Counted from the first letter of the stretch, positions 52,070 through 60,642 are shown. The stretch: DNA of 64,000 nt from Chryseobacterium phocaeense (GCF_900169075.1 NZ_LT827015.1:558001-622000), one strand, 5' to 3'. Program-made: numbers and translations. Notes: generated from the sequence alone by a model not told the origin.

Positions 52070-52106
52070 AAAGTGAAATCGAAGACTATTTCGGTTTCAC
52101 TTTTTT
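52070..52106 (+). terminator. Terminator, probably originally of the SDR gene
   Basis: The 12-bp stem AAAGTGAAATCG/CGGTTTCACTTT (one G-U) has a 10-base loop and six T. It is 240 bases past the SDR stop, with the MITE-like element in between. Confidence 0.8.
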
Positions 52107-52174
52107 ATATACCCTTGTAAGGTGTTGATATGCTGGGAGTATGATGCTGTTTACGGGTTGTATACATTAGAGAT

Positions 52175-52570
52175 ATGAAACAGAATTTTTACCTCCGTTC
52201 CGCATTGTCGGTTATCTTACTCATGCACAGTGTGGTCTCTATTTTCAGTGGCGATGTGAATGATTTTGGACGTCTTTATCTGGATACGATAGGTTTCAAA
52301 CCTTTCGGGCTTTATCTGGCATGGGCAGTGAAACTCATTCATCTTTTCTCTGTATTTTTAATCTGGTCTGATCGTTTTGTTAAAGTCGTTTCCGTGAGCA
52401 ACCTGTTTATTATGGTGTTGGGAATTTATTTTGTACACTGGCAAAACGGCTGGTATGTAGTGGGGGGCGGAAGCAATGGAATTGAATTTAATGTGCTGAT
52501 GATCTGCTGTTTCTTACAGCTGATATTCACGAAATATCCCCACGGAAAGGGAGAAAACCGGAGTTGGTAG
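52175..52570 (+). CDS. DoxX-like membrane protein
   Basis: 131 residues with four hydrophobic segments. The arrangement LRSALSVILLMHSVVSIFSG, LYLAWAVKLIHLFSVFLIW, VVSVSNLFIMVLGIYFVHW and EFNVLMICCFLQLIF fits the DoxX family of small inner-membrane proteins (often linked to thiosulfate oxidation or redox complexes, but diverse). No catalytic motif. The gene ends 79 bases before a sensor kinase gene and may be cotranscribed with it. Confidence 0.75.
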   Translation: MKQNFYLRSALSVILLMHSVVSIFSGDVNDFGRLYLDTIGFKPFGLYLAWAVKLIHLFSVFLIWSDRFVKVVSVSNLFIMVLGIYFVHWQNGWYVVGGGSNGIEFNVLMICCFLQLIFTKYPHGKGENRSW

Positions 52571-52649
52571 ACGCTTAACCGGGATTACAGGTTTTGAATT
52601 TTTATTTTACACCGAAAGGTAGTATTTTGCATAGTAAATCCTATTACCC

Positions 52650-53723
52650 TTGAAACCAGACAGAAAATCAAAGTTATATGTCCATCTCCTCTTTTGGGTG
52701 CTGTACTATGTTCTGGAGGTGTATCTGGATTTTTACTGGTCCAGGTATCAGTTTCCGGACACAGAATGGCAGACAAGGCTTCAGCATACCATTATTCTGG
52801 AAATCGGCTATCTTTTGATCAAAATGCTGATGGCTTATGCACTGCTCTTCGTTTATGAAAAGAGCCGGATCAGGAAATGGCAGGCCTTTATTCTTTATTT
52901 TTCCATTATCGCTGCGGCTGTTCTGGCTCACCGGTTTTTTACCCATTATATTATTTATCCGCATATATATGGAGTGGTTGAAACCCTTGATGGGAAAGAG
53001 CCTTCCGGATTTATGAACGGGCTGGTAGCCTTCAATTCCTTTATGGATCTTATCTTTTTGGCAGGCCTGATGTTCGGAGTGGAAATTACCCGGCAGAAAA
53101 ATGTGCTGAAACAGCAGTACTCACAGTTGAAATCTGAAAAGCTGGATCAGGAACTTACCATGCTGAAAGCCCAGATCAACCCGCATTTTCTGTTCAACAC
53201 CCTGAATAATATCTATGGAATGGCCCTTAAAAAAGCCGATGAAACACCAGATGCCATTTTACAGCTTTCCAAAGTGATGCGGTACAATATTTATGAAGCT
53301 ACAGAACGCTATATTTCAATAGACAAAGATGTGGAAAATATCAGGGATTTCCTGCAGATACAGCAGATTCGTCATCGTGACCTCGCCATCCGTTTTAATG
53401 AAGATATTGATCATCCTTCCCAGGAGATTTCACCGCTTATCCTGATCCAGTTTGTGGAAAATGCGTTTAAACACGGCGTTTCCGAAACTTTAGGCAAAAG
53501 TTTTATTCATATTGATATTAAACTGAACAATGGAGTGCTTCATTACCATATTGAAAATTCAAAAGAAGAAAAGCCCCACGGAAATTCTACAAAGATAGGA
53601 TTGAAGAACATCCGGAGACAGCTTGAACTGCTTTACCCGAAGCATATTCTTACTGTTGAAAGTACCAATGACCGGTATATTGTAACCTTAATTATTAATT
53701 TAAATGACCCATCCCGTTTCTAA
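52650..53723 (+). CDS. LytS/YehU-type sensor histidine kinase
   Basis: 357 residues, TTG start (no ATG is available before the first helix). Four transmembrane helices fill residues 8-140, then a coiled coil. The His_kinase domain carries H179 in NPHFLFNTLNNIYG, followed by LILIQFVENAFKHG (N-box) and KIGLKNIRRQLELLYP. It overlaps the response regulator by 20 bases, so the two are translationally coupled and form a two-component system. The signal is unknown; there is no large extracytoplasmic domain, so sensing may be within the membrane. Confidence 0.93.
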   Translation: MKPDRKSKLYVHLLFWVLYYVLEVYLDFYWSRYQFPDTEWQTRLQHTIILEIGYLLIKMLMAYALLFVYEKSRIRKWQAFILYFSIIAAAVLAHRFFTHYIIYPHIYGVVETLDGKEPSGFMNGLVAFNSFMDLIFLAGLMFGVEITRQKNVLKQQYSQLKSEKLDQELTMLKAQINPHFLFNTLNNIYGMALKKADETPDAILQLSKVMRYNIYEATERYISIDKDVENIRDFLQIQQIRHRDLAIRFNEDIDHPSQEISPLILIQFVENAFKHGVSETLGKSFIHIDIKLNNGVLHYHIENSKEEKPHGNSTKIGLKNIRRQLELLYPKHILTVESTNDRYIVTLIINLNDPSRF

Positions 53724-54405
53724 AAAATACAACTGCATCATTGTGGAAGACGAACCCATAGCAGCAGAAATCCTTGAAAATTTTGTTTTGAAGGATGAAG
53801 AACTGAATCTTGTAGAAAAATGCTCAGATGCCGTATACGCCGGAAGTGTACTGAACAGGCATGACATAGATCTTATGTTTCTGGACCTGCACCTTCCTGT
53901 GGTGAAAGGTTTTGATTTCCTCAAAAAACTGAAGAAACCGCCTCTGGTAATAGTCACCACCGCTTACCATCAGTATGCATTGGAAGGCTATGAGCTTGAT
54001 ATTGTGGATTATCTGATGAAGCCCATACCTTACGCAAGATTCACCAAAGCGGTTGAAAAATTTAAGTATCTGGCTAATGCAGAAGAAGCTTTACTGGAAG
54101 CCGCAGACCGGGAGCATATCTTTATCAGCAGCGGGAAAAAACAGATAAAGATTATTTTTCACGATATTTTTTTCATCGAAAGCTTGCGGGAATACATCCA
54201 CATCCACACCAAAGCGGGAACCATTACGGTTAAAATGCCCATCAGCAGGATAGAAGAAAGCCTGGACCCGAAAATGTTTGTGAGGATCCATAAATCCTAT
54301 ATTGTTTCCAAATCTAAAATTGAAGTCCGTTCCGCCAGCATGATCCAGGTGAACGGCAAGAAACTCCCGATCGGCAGGACGTATAAGCCTTCAATTGAGT
54401 GGTAG
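53704..54405 (+). CDS. LytTR-family response regulator
   Basis: 233 residues. Receiver domain with E15, D16 and E17, and phospho-acceptor D61 in MFLDLHLP, then TTAYHQYALEGYELDIVDYL and K in LMKPIPY. The C-terminal LytTR domain is HIFISSGKKQIKIIFHDIFF to FVRIHKSYIVSKSKIEVRS and GRTYKPSIEW. It overlaps the kinase gene by 20 bases. Two terminators follow. I did not find a copy of the 21-bp-period repeat near this operon, so its targets probably differ from those of the first LytTR regulator. Confidence 0.95.
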   Translation: MTHPVSKKYNCIIVEDEPIAAEILENFVLKDEELNLVEKCSDAVYAGSVLNRHDIDLMFLDLHLPVVKGFDFLKKLKKPPLVIVTTAYHQYALEGYELDIVDYLMKPIPYARFTKAVEKFKYLANAEEALLEAADREHIFISSGKKQIKIIFHDIFFIESLREYIHIHTKAGTITVKMPISRIEESLDPKMFVRIHKSYIVSKSKIEVRSASMIQVNGKKLPIGRTYKPSIEW

Positions 54406-54577
54406 CCTTGATAGACCTGAAACTTTATTTGATAGCTCTTTATTTTTTACCTCTTTTATTTTGTGCAAATTTGAATAGCTAAACTTACTTCATAGTTCAA
54501 ATCTTATGAAGGAAAACAAGACCGATTACAGTAATTAGAATAAATGTGGAGGTGAGTATTCTGGCTGAAGAATACGG

Positions 54578-54607
54578 AATTGGCTTAATGATCTTAAGCC
54601 AATTTTT
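54578..54607 (+). terminator. Terminator of the kinase-regulator operon
   Basis: The 11-bp stem AATTGGCTTAA/TTAAGCCAATT has a 5-base loop and a TTT tail. Confidence 0.85.
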
Positions 54608-54629
54608 CATGAATTTTGAATGTAACAGA

Positions 54630-54662
54630 AACCCCTGAAATCAACTGATTTCAGGGGTTCTT
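54630..54662. terminator. Second, bidirectional terminator before lgt
   Basis: The 14-bp perfect stem AACCCCTGAAATCA/TGATTTCAGGGGTT has a 2-base loop. It lies between convergent genes and serves lgt on the minus strand. Confidence 0.85.
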
Positions 54663-54675
54663 AATTGTAAGATAT

Positions 54676-55512
54676 TTATGAAACACTTATTTTATTTTTC
54701 TCCCGGATGCTTTTCACAATAAAAAACAGACCGATGAATAAAAACGGAATGCTTAAGATCTGTCCCATATTCAGACTCATTCCGTGTTCAAAATCAACCT
54801 GGTCTTCTTTGACAAATTCTACAAAAAACCGCACGATAAAGATCAGAAGCGTTGTAATTCCGAAATAAAATCCCTTTCCGATTTTAAAACTGTTTTTCTG
54901 ATACATGAAATACACAGCAAGAAAGATCAAAAGGTAGCACACGGCCTCGTAAAGCTGCGCCGGGTGCCTCGGGATCAGATCCACCTGCGTGAAGACAAAA
55001 GCCCACGGTGCATCAGAAGGAGTTCCTATGATTTCAGAATTCATCAGGTTACCCAGCCTGATAAAAGCTCCGGCAAGAGGAGTTGCAATAGCAATCACAT
55101 CCAGGACAGACATGAATTTAATGGAGAATTTTCTCGCATACACCAGCAGCATAATAATCAGCCCGATTCCGCCGCCATGGCTGGCCAGTCCTGCATAACC
55201 CGAAAAATGATAGGCTCCGTCTGTTCCTTTCTGGATCGGAAGGAATATTTCAACAGGATGCTGGGAATAGTAATCAAAATCGTAAAAGAGGCAGTGCCCC
55301 AGTCTTGCCCCAACAAGAATTCCTATAAATGCGTATGAAAAAAGGGATTCATGGGCTTGCCGGCTCAGGTTTTCTTTTTTATAGACTGACTTTAGAATAG
55401 TGTAGCATAACACAAGTCCGGCAAGGAATAAAAGCCCGTAATATTTTAGCGGGAATCCGGCCATATTAAAAATCTCGGGACTTACATCCCAGGTAACGGA
55501 TAATAAATTCAT
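54676..55512 (-). CDS. lgt: Prolipoprotein diacylglyceryl transferase
   Basis: 278 residues, about seven transmembrane helices. Lgt transfers diacylglycerol from phosphatidylglycerol to the lipobox Cys of prolipoproteins, the first lipoprotein maturation step. The catalytic loop YAGLASHGGGIGLIIML holds the essential His. The signature AGAFIRLGNLMNSEIIGTPSD has the conserved Arg, and RHPAQLYEAVCY follows. The ATG at 55512 is chosen because a -7 box (TATATTTG, minus strand) ends four bases upstream. The longer frame would start before transcription. At least six lipoproteins in this window would be its substrates. Confidence 0.95.
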   Translation of the reverse strand: MNLLSVTWDVSPEIFNMAGFPLKYYGLLFLAGLVLCYTILKSVYKKENLSRQAHESLFSYAFIGILVGARLGHCLFYDFDYYSQHPVEIFLPIQKGTDGAYHFSGYAGLASHGGGIGLIIMLLVYARKFSIKFMSVLDVIAIATPLAGAFIRLGNLMNSEIIGTPSDAPWAFVFTQVDLIPRHPAQLYEAVCYLLIFLAVYFMYQKNSFKIGKGFYFGITTLLIFIVRFFVEFVKEDQVDFEHGMSLNMGQILSIPFLFIGLFFIVKSIREKNKISVS

Positions 55513-55516
55513 GGCG

Positions 55517-55524
55517 CAAATATA
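55517..55524 (-). promoter_or_regulatory. -7 box directly before lgt
   Basis: TATATTTG on the minus strand is separated from the ATG by CGCC, implying a leaderless message. Confidence 0.6.
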
Positions 55525-55717
55525 AAAGATATGACTCTTTTTAGTGAACAGAAACACGGTTTTAGGATATTTTTGGGAGTATATCATGTTTTCTGAAAAA
55601 ATAAACTTGGTTTTTATGTTTGAACAGAGATATTGTTATAACTTCCGTACATTGGAACCTTCCCTGATCATTATGATTTCAGAATATTGTTCCGTCAATT
55701 TTTAAACACAGAAAATT

Positions 55718-56650
55718 ATGCAAACCATATTGGGAGCCAACGGGCAGATTGGCGAAGAACTGGCCAGAGAGCTTAAAAAGAACTATACCCCAGACATCAG
55801 GATTGTAAGCAGAAATGCTGTGAAAGTAAATGATACGGACACCGTGTTTTCAGCAGACCTTTCAGACCGTGAAAAAGCCAGTGAGGCGATAAAAGGAAGC
55901 GAAATTGCTTATTTTACTCTGGGAATGCCTATGAATACTGAACTTTGGGAAAGGCAGTTTGAAATTATTCTGAGGAACATAATCGATGCCTGCAAAATTC
56001 ACGGTACAAAGCTGGTGTTTTTTGATAATACCTATATGTACCCGCAGGATAGCCGGGTGCTTACCGAACAGACACCTTTCGCACCAGTGGGGAGAAAAGG
56101 AAAGGTAAGACAGGGAATGGCAGATATGCTGCTGAAGGAAATAAAAACCGGACAAATCAGTGCGGTCATCTGCCGGGCTCCAGAATTTTATGGCCCGGGT
56201 AAAACCCAGAGCATAACCAATACCCTGATTTTCGATGCGATCAGTAACCACAAAAAGCTGAAAGTTCCTTTAAGGGATGATACCAAAAGAAGCCTGATCT
56301 GGACACCCAATGCAAGCAGAGCTACTGCTCTGATCGGTAATACAGAGGATGCATACGGGCAGACATGGCACCTGCCGGTAGATCAGGATAAACTTACTTA
56401 CAGGCAGTTTATTGAACTGACGTCACAGATATATGGCAGGGAGCTAAAATATTCAGTGATTCCCCAATTTATATTTAAGATTGGTGCATTGTTTAATAAA
56501 CAGGCAAAAGAACTTCTGGAATTGCTTCCAAGATACGGGCATGACAATATTTTTGATGATTCAAAATTCAGAAAACGTTTTCCTCACTTTGCAGTTACTT
56601 CATACAGAGAGGGAATTAAGCAAATTAAGGAAGAGCAACAAAAAAATTAA
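55718..56650 (+). CDS. NAD-dependent epimerase/dehydratase-like protein
   Basis: 310 residues, extended SDR fold. Cofactor motif ILGANGQIGEELAREL (GxxGxxG) at residues 4-19, DLSDREKASEAIKGSEIAYFTLGMP in the next strand, and RAPEFYGPGKTQS as the substrate loop. YxxxK is not clearly conserved; FFDNTYMYPQDS holds the Tyr position. Atypical SDRs of this kind may bind NAD(P) without classical catalysis. Substrate unknown; monocistronic. Confidence 0.85.
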   Translation: MQTILGANGQIGEELARELKKNYTPDIRIVSRNAVKVNDTDTVFSADLSDREKASEAIKGSEIAYFTLGMPMNTELWERQFEIILRNIIDACKIHGTKLVFFDNTYMYPQDSRVLTEQTPFAPVGRKGKVRQGMADMLLKEIKTGQISAVICRAPEFYGPGKTQSITNTLIFDAISNHKKLKVPLRDDTKRSLIWTPNASRATALIGNTEDAYGQTWHLPVDQDKLTYRQFIELTSQIYGRELKYSVIPQFIFKIGALFNKQAKELLELLPRYGHDNIFDDSKFRKRFPHFAVTSYREGIKQIKEEQQKN

Positions 56651-56691
56651 AGTTGAATCCTGAAGATAGGACGATTCAGGAATAGAAAGCT

Positions 56692-57510
56692 TTAGATTCC
56701 CCCCATCACATACATGTTTTCCATGGTGGGAACTTCGCTTCCACCCTGTTTTTCAAGCGTGATTGCAAATGCCTGTGCTGCAGGAATACTGGAAAGTGCT
56801 ATTTTGCTGTCTTTTTCTTCGGTGTACATGCCCGCATTCACAGGTTTTCCGTCTGCGATCGCCCAAAGCTGATACTGCATGCCTTCCGGAGCTTTCGGGA
56901 GATGTTCAGCATTCAGGTAGACTTCTTTTGTTTTTTTGTCCCAGAACACCATGGCTTTGGAATCGGTATGTTTTTCCACTCCTTTGAGCATTACCATCTG
57001 CATATCGGGATTAGAGAACATGCTCATCTTCTGATTCATTTTTTGCATGGCCAGATCCTGGGTTTTCTTTTCAGTCTGTATTTTGGCTATTTCTTTTTGG
57101 GTCTCAGACTGACGGTTCATCCAGAAGATATTTCCGGCAGCACTGATCAGTAATAATATCGAAGCTGCGGCTGCATACATTTTCCAGCTGCTTTTTTCCT
57201 TAGGTTTTATTTCAGCCTCAGGTCTGGCAGCAGGAATATCCGGCTGGGCAACATGTTCTGGTTCTTTTACCTCTTCACGGGTTGTTTCCTGCTGGATCTT
57301 ATTCCAGATTTTTGATTTTAAATCGGCAGGAGGAGCCACAGCCTGTTGCGTGGCCAGTGCTTCCATCGTTTTTTGAGCTTCTTCGAAAGCCGCCTTCACT
57401 TCAGCATTGTTCTTCATCACACACTCCAAAATCCCTGCCTCCTCAGGAGAAGCAAGTCCTAGAATATAAGATTCTATAATTCCGGATGATATGTATTCTT
57501 TTGTGTTCAA
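56692..57510 (-). CDS. RskA-like anti-sigma factor
   Basis: 272 residues. The N-terminal cytosolic sigma-binding region starts MNTKEYISSGIIESYILGLASPEE and continues helically to about residue 75. One transmembrane helix follows a Pro/Glu-rich linker (WKMYAAAASILLLISAAGNIFW), then a coiled coil and the periplasmic RskA domain (AMVFWDKKTKEVYLNAEHLPKAPEGMQYQLW). No HxxxCxxC zinc motif is present. It is encoded one base after the ECF sigma gene, so it should hold that sigma inactive until an envelope signal releases it. Confidence 0.9.
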   Translation of the reverse strand: MNTKEYISSGIIESYILGLASPEEAGILECVMKNNAEVKAAFEEAQKTMEALATQQAVAPPADLKSKIWNKIQQETTREEVKEPEHVAQPDIPAARPEAEIKPKEKSSWKMYAAAASILLLISAAGNIFWMNRQSETQKEIAKIQTEKKTQDLAMQKMNQKMSMFSNPDMQMVMLKGVEKHTDSKAMVFWDKKTKEVYLNAEHLPKAPEGMQYQLWAIADGKPVNAGMYTEEKDSKIALSSIPAAQAFAITLEKQGGSEVPTMENMYVMGGI

Positions 57511-57511
57511 T

Positions 57512-58021
57512 TTATTGATAATCTTTTAGCAAATCCTTTAATTTCATCAGTGCATTCCGCATTTTGGTTTTCACCGTTCCAAGGGGTATCTTCAGCTTTT
57601 CAGATATTTCGTTCTGGGTATATCCCTGGTAATAGGCCAGGTCAATAAGTTCCTGTTTATCAACCTCGAGACCTTCAAGTACATTATTAAATCCAATAAA
57701 ATCGGAAGAATTATTAGTCGTTGAAAGTTCTGCAGAATTATATACGAAATCCGGAAGAGGCTGGTTTTTAAGTTCGTTCTGAAAGCCTTTTGATTTTAAA
57801 TAATCTATGGCTGTATTCCTCGCAATATTAATCATCCAGGTATAAAATCTTCCTTTTGATGAATCGTATTGGTGAATGGCATTCCAGATTTTAACAAAAA
57901 CATCCTGGATAATCTCTTCGGTATATTCCTTTGACTGTACAATTCGGAGAACCACCCCATACAGAGCGCCTGCATAGTGGTCATACAAATAATGAAAGCC
58001 TGTTTCGTTTTTTTCTTTCAA
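57512..58021 (-). CDS. ECF sigma factor, start region disrupted
   Basis: 169 residues if read from the TTG at 58021. Region 2 has GVVLRIVQSKEYTEEIIQDVFVKIW and YTWMINIARNTAIDYLKSK. Region 4 has LAYYQGYTQNEISEKLKIPLGTVKTKMRNALMKL. The frame stays open upstream to 58072 and encodes a natural-looking N-terminus (KTTYSEEELIVLLKEKNETG) without an ATG. An ATG at 58076 sits just after a good promoter box but is out of frame because of an A5 tract (58069-58073); with four A it would read MKTIAIKTTYSEEEL. It may use a TTG or ATT start, slippage, or there is an indel. The anti-sigma gene follows one base later. Confidence 0.85.
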   Translation of the reverse strand: MKEKNETGFHYLYDHYAGALYGVVLRIVQSKEYTEEIIQDVFVKIWNAIHQYDSSKGRFYTWMINIARNTAIDYLKSKGFQNELKNQPLPDFVYNSAELSTTNNSSDFIGFNNVLEGLEVDKQELIDLAYYQGYTQNEISEKLKIPLGTVKTKMRNALMKLKDLLKDYQ

Positions 58022-58078
58022 TAGAACGATAAGCTCTTCTTCCGAATAGGTTGTTTTAATAGCAATTGTTTTTCATTC

Positions 58079-58108
58079 CAAATGTAATAAAATAAAACAT
58101 ACTACAAA
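58079..58108 (-). promoter_or_regulatory. Promoter of the sigma/anti-sigma operon
   Basis: On the minus strand: TTTG (58105-58108), 18-base spacer, TACATTTG (58079-58086), then GA and ATG at 58076. A full match to the Bacteroidota consensus. Confidence 0.6.
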
Positions 58109-58342
58109 TAACATCCGGAAAATCTTTTACATCGTACATAATTTTAAAGAATTGATGGGAATAAACCCGTATGAAAACAGAGTCGTAAAAAAAAGATTAA
58201 TCTGCTTCTGTTTGACTCTGAAAAATGAACGGTTTGTAAATTTTTAAATAAAAATCAATTTTTTTAAATCTGAATTAAAACCAACCTCGTAAATGAGATT
58301 AAGAACACAATTCAAATACTATTAATTTAAAAAATCAACACA
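58109..58342. other. Divergent spacer between sigma operon and fasciclin gene
   Basis: AT-rich and non-coding. AAAAAAAGATTAATC and repeated TTTTTAAAT words precede the fasciclin start, but no exact TAnnTTTG box was seen there. That would fit use of an alternative sigma factor (inference). Confidence 0.35.
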
Positions 58343-58915
58343 ATGAACACACAATCAAAAATCGCAGTTCTGGCAATGATCGCTTTATCATTTGCTTTCA
58401 GTGGGAAGGTAACTGCACAAACGATGAAAAAAGAAAAAACGGTAATGGTGGGAGGCGCTGCCATGTACCCATCTAAAAATATTATTGAAAATGCAGTCAA
58501 TTCTAAAGACCATAAGACTTTAGTGGCTGCCGTAAAAGCAGCTGGTCTGGTAGAAACGCTTCAGGGGGCCGGTCCGTTCACCGTGTTGGCTCCTACGGAT
58601 GCTGCCTTTGCAAAACTTCCGAAAGGAACCGTTGAAACTTTGGTAAAACCTGAAAACAAGGAAATGCTTACCAAAATCCTGACCTATCACGTTCTTGCAG
58701 GAAAATACAGTGCAAAGGATATCTGGGCTGCTGTGAAAGCCGGAAACGGGAAAAGTATGATGAAAACGGTGGAAGGCGAGGGCGTGACATTCTGGACCAA
58801 AGGAAAAGACCTTTACATCCAGGATGCTAAAGGAAACAGTGCCAAAGTTACAATTGCTGACGTGAACCAATCCAACGGAGTGATCCACGTGATCGATACC
58901 GTACTGATGCCTTAA
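58343..58915 (+). CDS. Secreted fasciclin-domain protein
   Basis: 190 residues. Signal peptide (IAVLAMIALSFAFSGKVTAQ) and one FAS1 domain at about residues 45-190: HKTLVAAVKAAGLVETLQGAGPFTVLAPTDAAFAKLP (H1 box) and NGVIHVIDTVLMP (H2 box). FAS1 domains mediate adhesion or protein contacts outside the cell. It is divergent from a sigma/anti-sigma operon and followed by two ferritin-like genes, an arrangement suggesting one sigma-controlled envelope unit (inference). Confidence 0.92.
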   Translation: MNTQSKIAVLAMIALSFAFSGKVTAQTMKKEKTVMVGGAAMYPSKNIIENAVNSKDHKTLVAAVKAAGLVETLQGAGPFTVLAPTDAAFAKLPKGTVETLVKPENKEMLTKILTYHVLAGKYSAKDIWAAVKAGNGKSMMKTVEGEGVTFWTKGKDLYIQDAKGNSAKVTIADVNQSNGVIHVIDTVLMP

Positions 58916-58995
58916 TATTTTAGTTAGTGAGCAGCATAAATCTTTATGCTGTTTTTTCTTCTTTTAAATAACCTAACACTCAAACCTATAATATT

Positions 58996-59706
58996 ATGAA
59001 AAAAACGATTAATGTTTCTAACCAGGGCGCAACCCTGGATACAAGCAGAAGAAATTTTTTGAAACTGGGCGGTATAGGGCTGGCTATGGCAGGTCTTACA
59101 CTGATCGGTTGTGATGACGATAATGACTACGGATTCATGGATGATAAGGTTTTTGACCTTGGAACTGGAGACGTAGGAGTGCTGAATTATGCCTATGCAC
59201 TGGAACAGCTGGAAGCTGATTTTTATACCAAAGTGGTCAATAATTTTTACTCCGGAATCTCAAGCGTTGAAAAGCAGGTTTTCACGGATCTCTACCATCA
59301 TGAGGTGATTCACCGGGACTTTTTCAAAGCAGCTATTGGTGGTGTAACGGCAAATGTTCTGCCTACTCTTCAGTTTCAGTACCCGAATGTGAATTTTAAT
59401 GACAGAAGTTCCGTACTGGCCACAGCGAAAGCACTGGAAGATACCGGAGTGGCTGCGTACAACGGTGCCGGAAAGTATATTACCAATCCGGCTTATCTGG
59501 TGATTGCCGGGAAAATAGTTTCTGTGGAGGCCAGACATGCTTCTGCCATCAGGAATATCATCAATCCCGGATCTACAGATTTTTCCGGGGATGATGTCAT
59601 TGATGCAAACGGACTGGATCTTGCCAAAGAGCCGAAAGATATTGTAATGGCAGCAGGCGGATTTATAAAAACCCCGTTCACCTGGAAAGAAAGAGGAATC
59701 AGCTAA
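58996..59706 (+). CDS. Tat-exported ferritin-like lipoprotein
   Basis: 236 residues. The N-terminus TSRRNFLKLGGIGLAMAGLTLIGCDDDND has a twin-arginine motif (SRRNFLK) and a lipobox (IGC). The acidic run after the Cys resembles the surface-export signal of Bacteroidota lipoproteins (inference). The body is a four-helix ferritin-like domain (Ferritin_2 type): NYAYALEQLEADFYTKV, FTDLYHHEVIHRDFFKAAI, ALEDTGVAAYNGAGKY and VSVEARHASAIRNI give the Glu/His metal ligands. Tat export suggests folding with metal before export. The second ferritin-like gene follows after 25 bases. Confidence 0.9.
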   Translation: MKKTINVSNQGATLDTSRRNFLKLGGIGLAMAGLTLIGCDDDNDYGFMDDKVFDLGTGDVGVLNYAYALEQLEADFYTKVVNNFYSGISSVEKQVFTDLYHHEVIHRDFFKAAIGGVTANVLPTLQFQYPNVNFNDRSSVLATAKALEDTGVAAYNGAGKYITNPAYLVIAGKIVSVEARHASAIRNIINPGSTDFSGDDVIDANGLDLAKEPKDIVMAAGGFIKTPFTWKERGIS

Positions 59707-59731
59707 TTATTCATTGTCAAAATCTACCATT

Positions 59732-60547
59732 ATGAACATTCTAAAAATACTCGATAAGCTTTCTAACGATAAATTTTTTACCACAGAAGCGACAAGATTA
59801 GAAACCATGACCCATATTTCCGGATTTGGAAAAAAAGCAGCCGTAGCTGCTGTTCCACTGGGACTGGGAGCATTGATGACCACATCTGCCAAAGCAGAAA
59901 CTCTGGATCAGTCAGTTTCCGCAGGCTTTTTTAAAACTGCATTGACGGAAGCCTTACAGCTGGCATTGGTGCTGGAATATCTGGAAAATGAATATTACGC
60001 ATTAGGGCTGGCAGCACCCGGATTGATTCCCAATGCAGACCGGCCTGTTTTCATGCAGATCTCAAAGCATGAATCGGCCCACGTAGGATTCTTAAAAAGC
60101 ACATTGACCTCTTTAGGAGAAACCCCGGGGGCCAAACCCATTTTTGATTTTACGGCAGGCGGAAGTTTTATGCCTTTCACAGATTACAACCAGTTTCTGA
60201 TTCTAGCCCAGGCTTTTGAAGATACCGGAGTTCGTGCCTATAAAGGACAGGCTGGAAATGTAATGTCCAATAAAGCAGTATTGCAGGCGGCTCTTCAGAT
60301 CCATTCCGTAGAGGCAAGACACGCCTCACAGGTGAGAAGAATGAGGGCCAATAAAGGCTGGATAGAACTTGCCGATGGCGGAAGTATGCCAGCTGCAACC
60401 AATCCTGTGTATGCCGGAGAAGGTAATGTGGATCAGGCCGGATTCAATACCGCTAATGCTTTCGGGGCTGCCGCAGGATCGGCCGCTTATGATGAAATTT
60501 TAACAGGAACAGAAGCCCAGGCTATTGCAGGGCTCTTTATTGTCTGA
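59732..60547 (+). CDS. Ferritin-like exported protein
   Basis: 271 residues from the ATG at 59732. The hydrophobic segment AAVAAVPLGLGALMTTSAKAE (about residues 35-55) looks like an internal or late signal, without a clear RR motif. The Ferritin_2-type helices contain ALVLEYLENEYYALGL, QISKHESAHVGFLKSTL, AFEDTGVRAYKGQAGN and IHSVEARHASQVRRMRANKGW, matching the preceding gene's Glu/His pattern. The pair may form a hetero-oligomer. A terminator follows. Confidence 0.88.
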   Translation: MNILKILDKLSNDKFFTTEATRLETMTHISGFGKKAAVAAVPLGLGALMTTSAKAETLDQSVSAGFFKTALTEALQLALVLEYLENEYYALGLAAPGLIPNADRPVFMQISKHESAHVGFLKSTLTSLGETPGAKPIFDFTAGGSFMPFTDYNQFLILAQAFEDTGVRAYKGQAGNVMSNKAVLQAALQIHSVEARHASQVRRMRANKGWIELADGGSMPAATNPVYAGEGNVDQAGFNTANAFGAAAGSAAYDEILTGTEAQAIAGLFIV

Positions 60548-60571
60548 AAAGTGATTTTATATTTTGGTGTG

Positions 60572-60611
60572 AATCCTATCCTTAGAACATGTCTGGGGAT
60601 AGGATTTTTTT
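60572..60611 (+). terminator. Terminator of the fasciclin/ferritin-like unit
   Basis: The 10-bp stem AATCCTATCC/GGATAGGATT is perfect, with a 15-base loop and seven T. Confidence 0.88.
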
Positions 60612-60642
60612 ATATTCCTTCAAATAGATACAGATAGAAAAT

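Noticed and set aside
52070..52106. GTGAAA...TTTCAC palindrome as a further copy of the 21-bp repeat operator
   Set aside because: It lacks the ACTKGGT words and ends in a T-run; it is a terminator.
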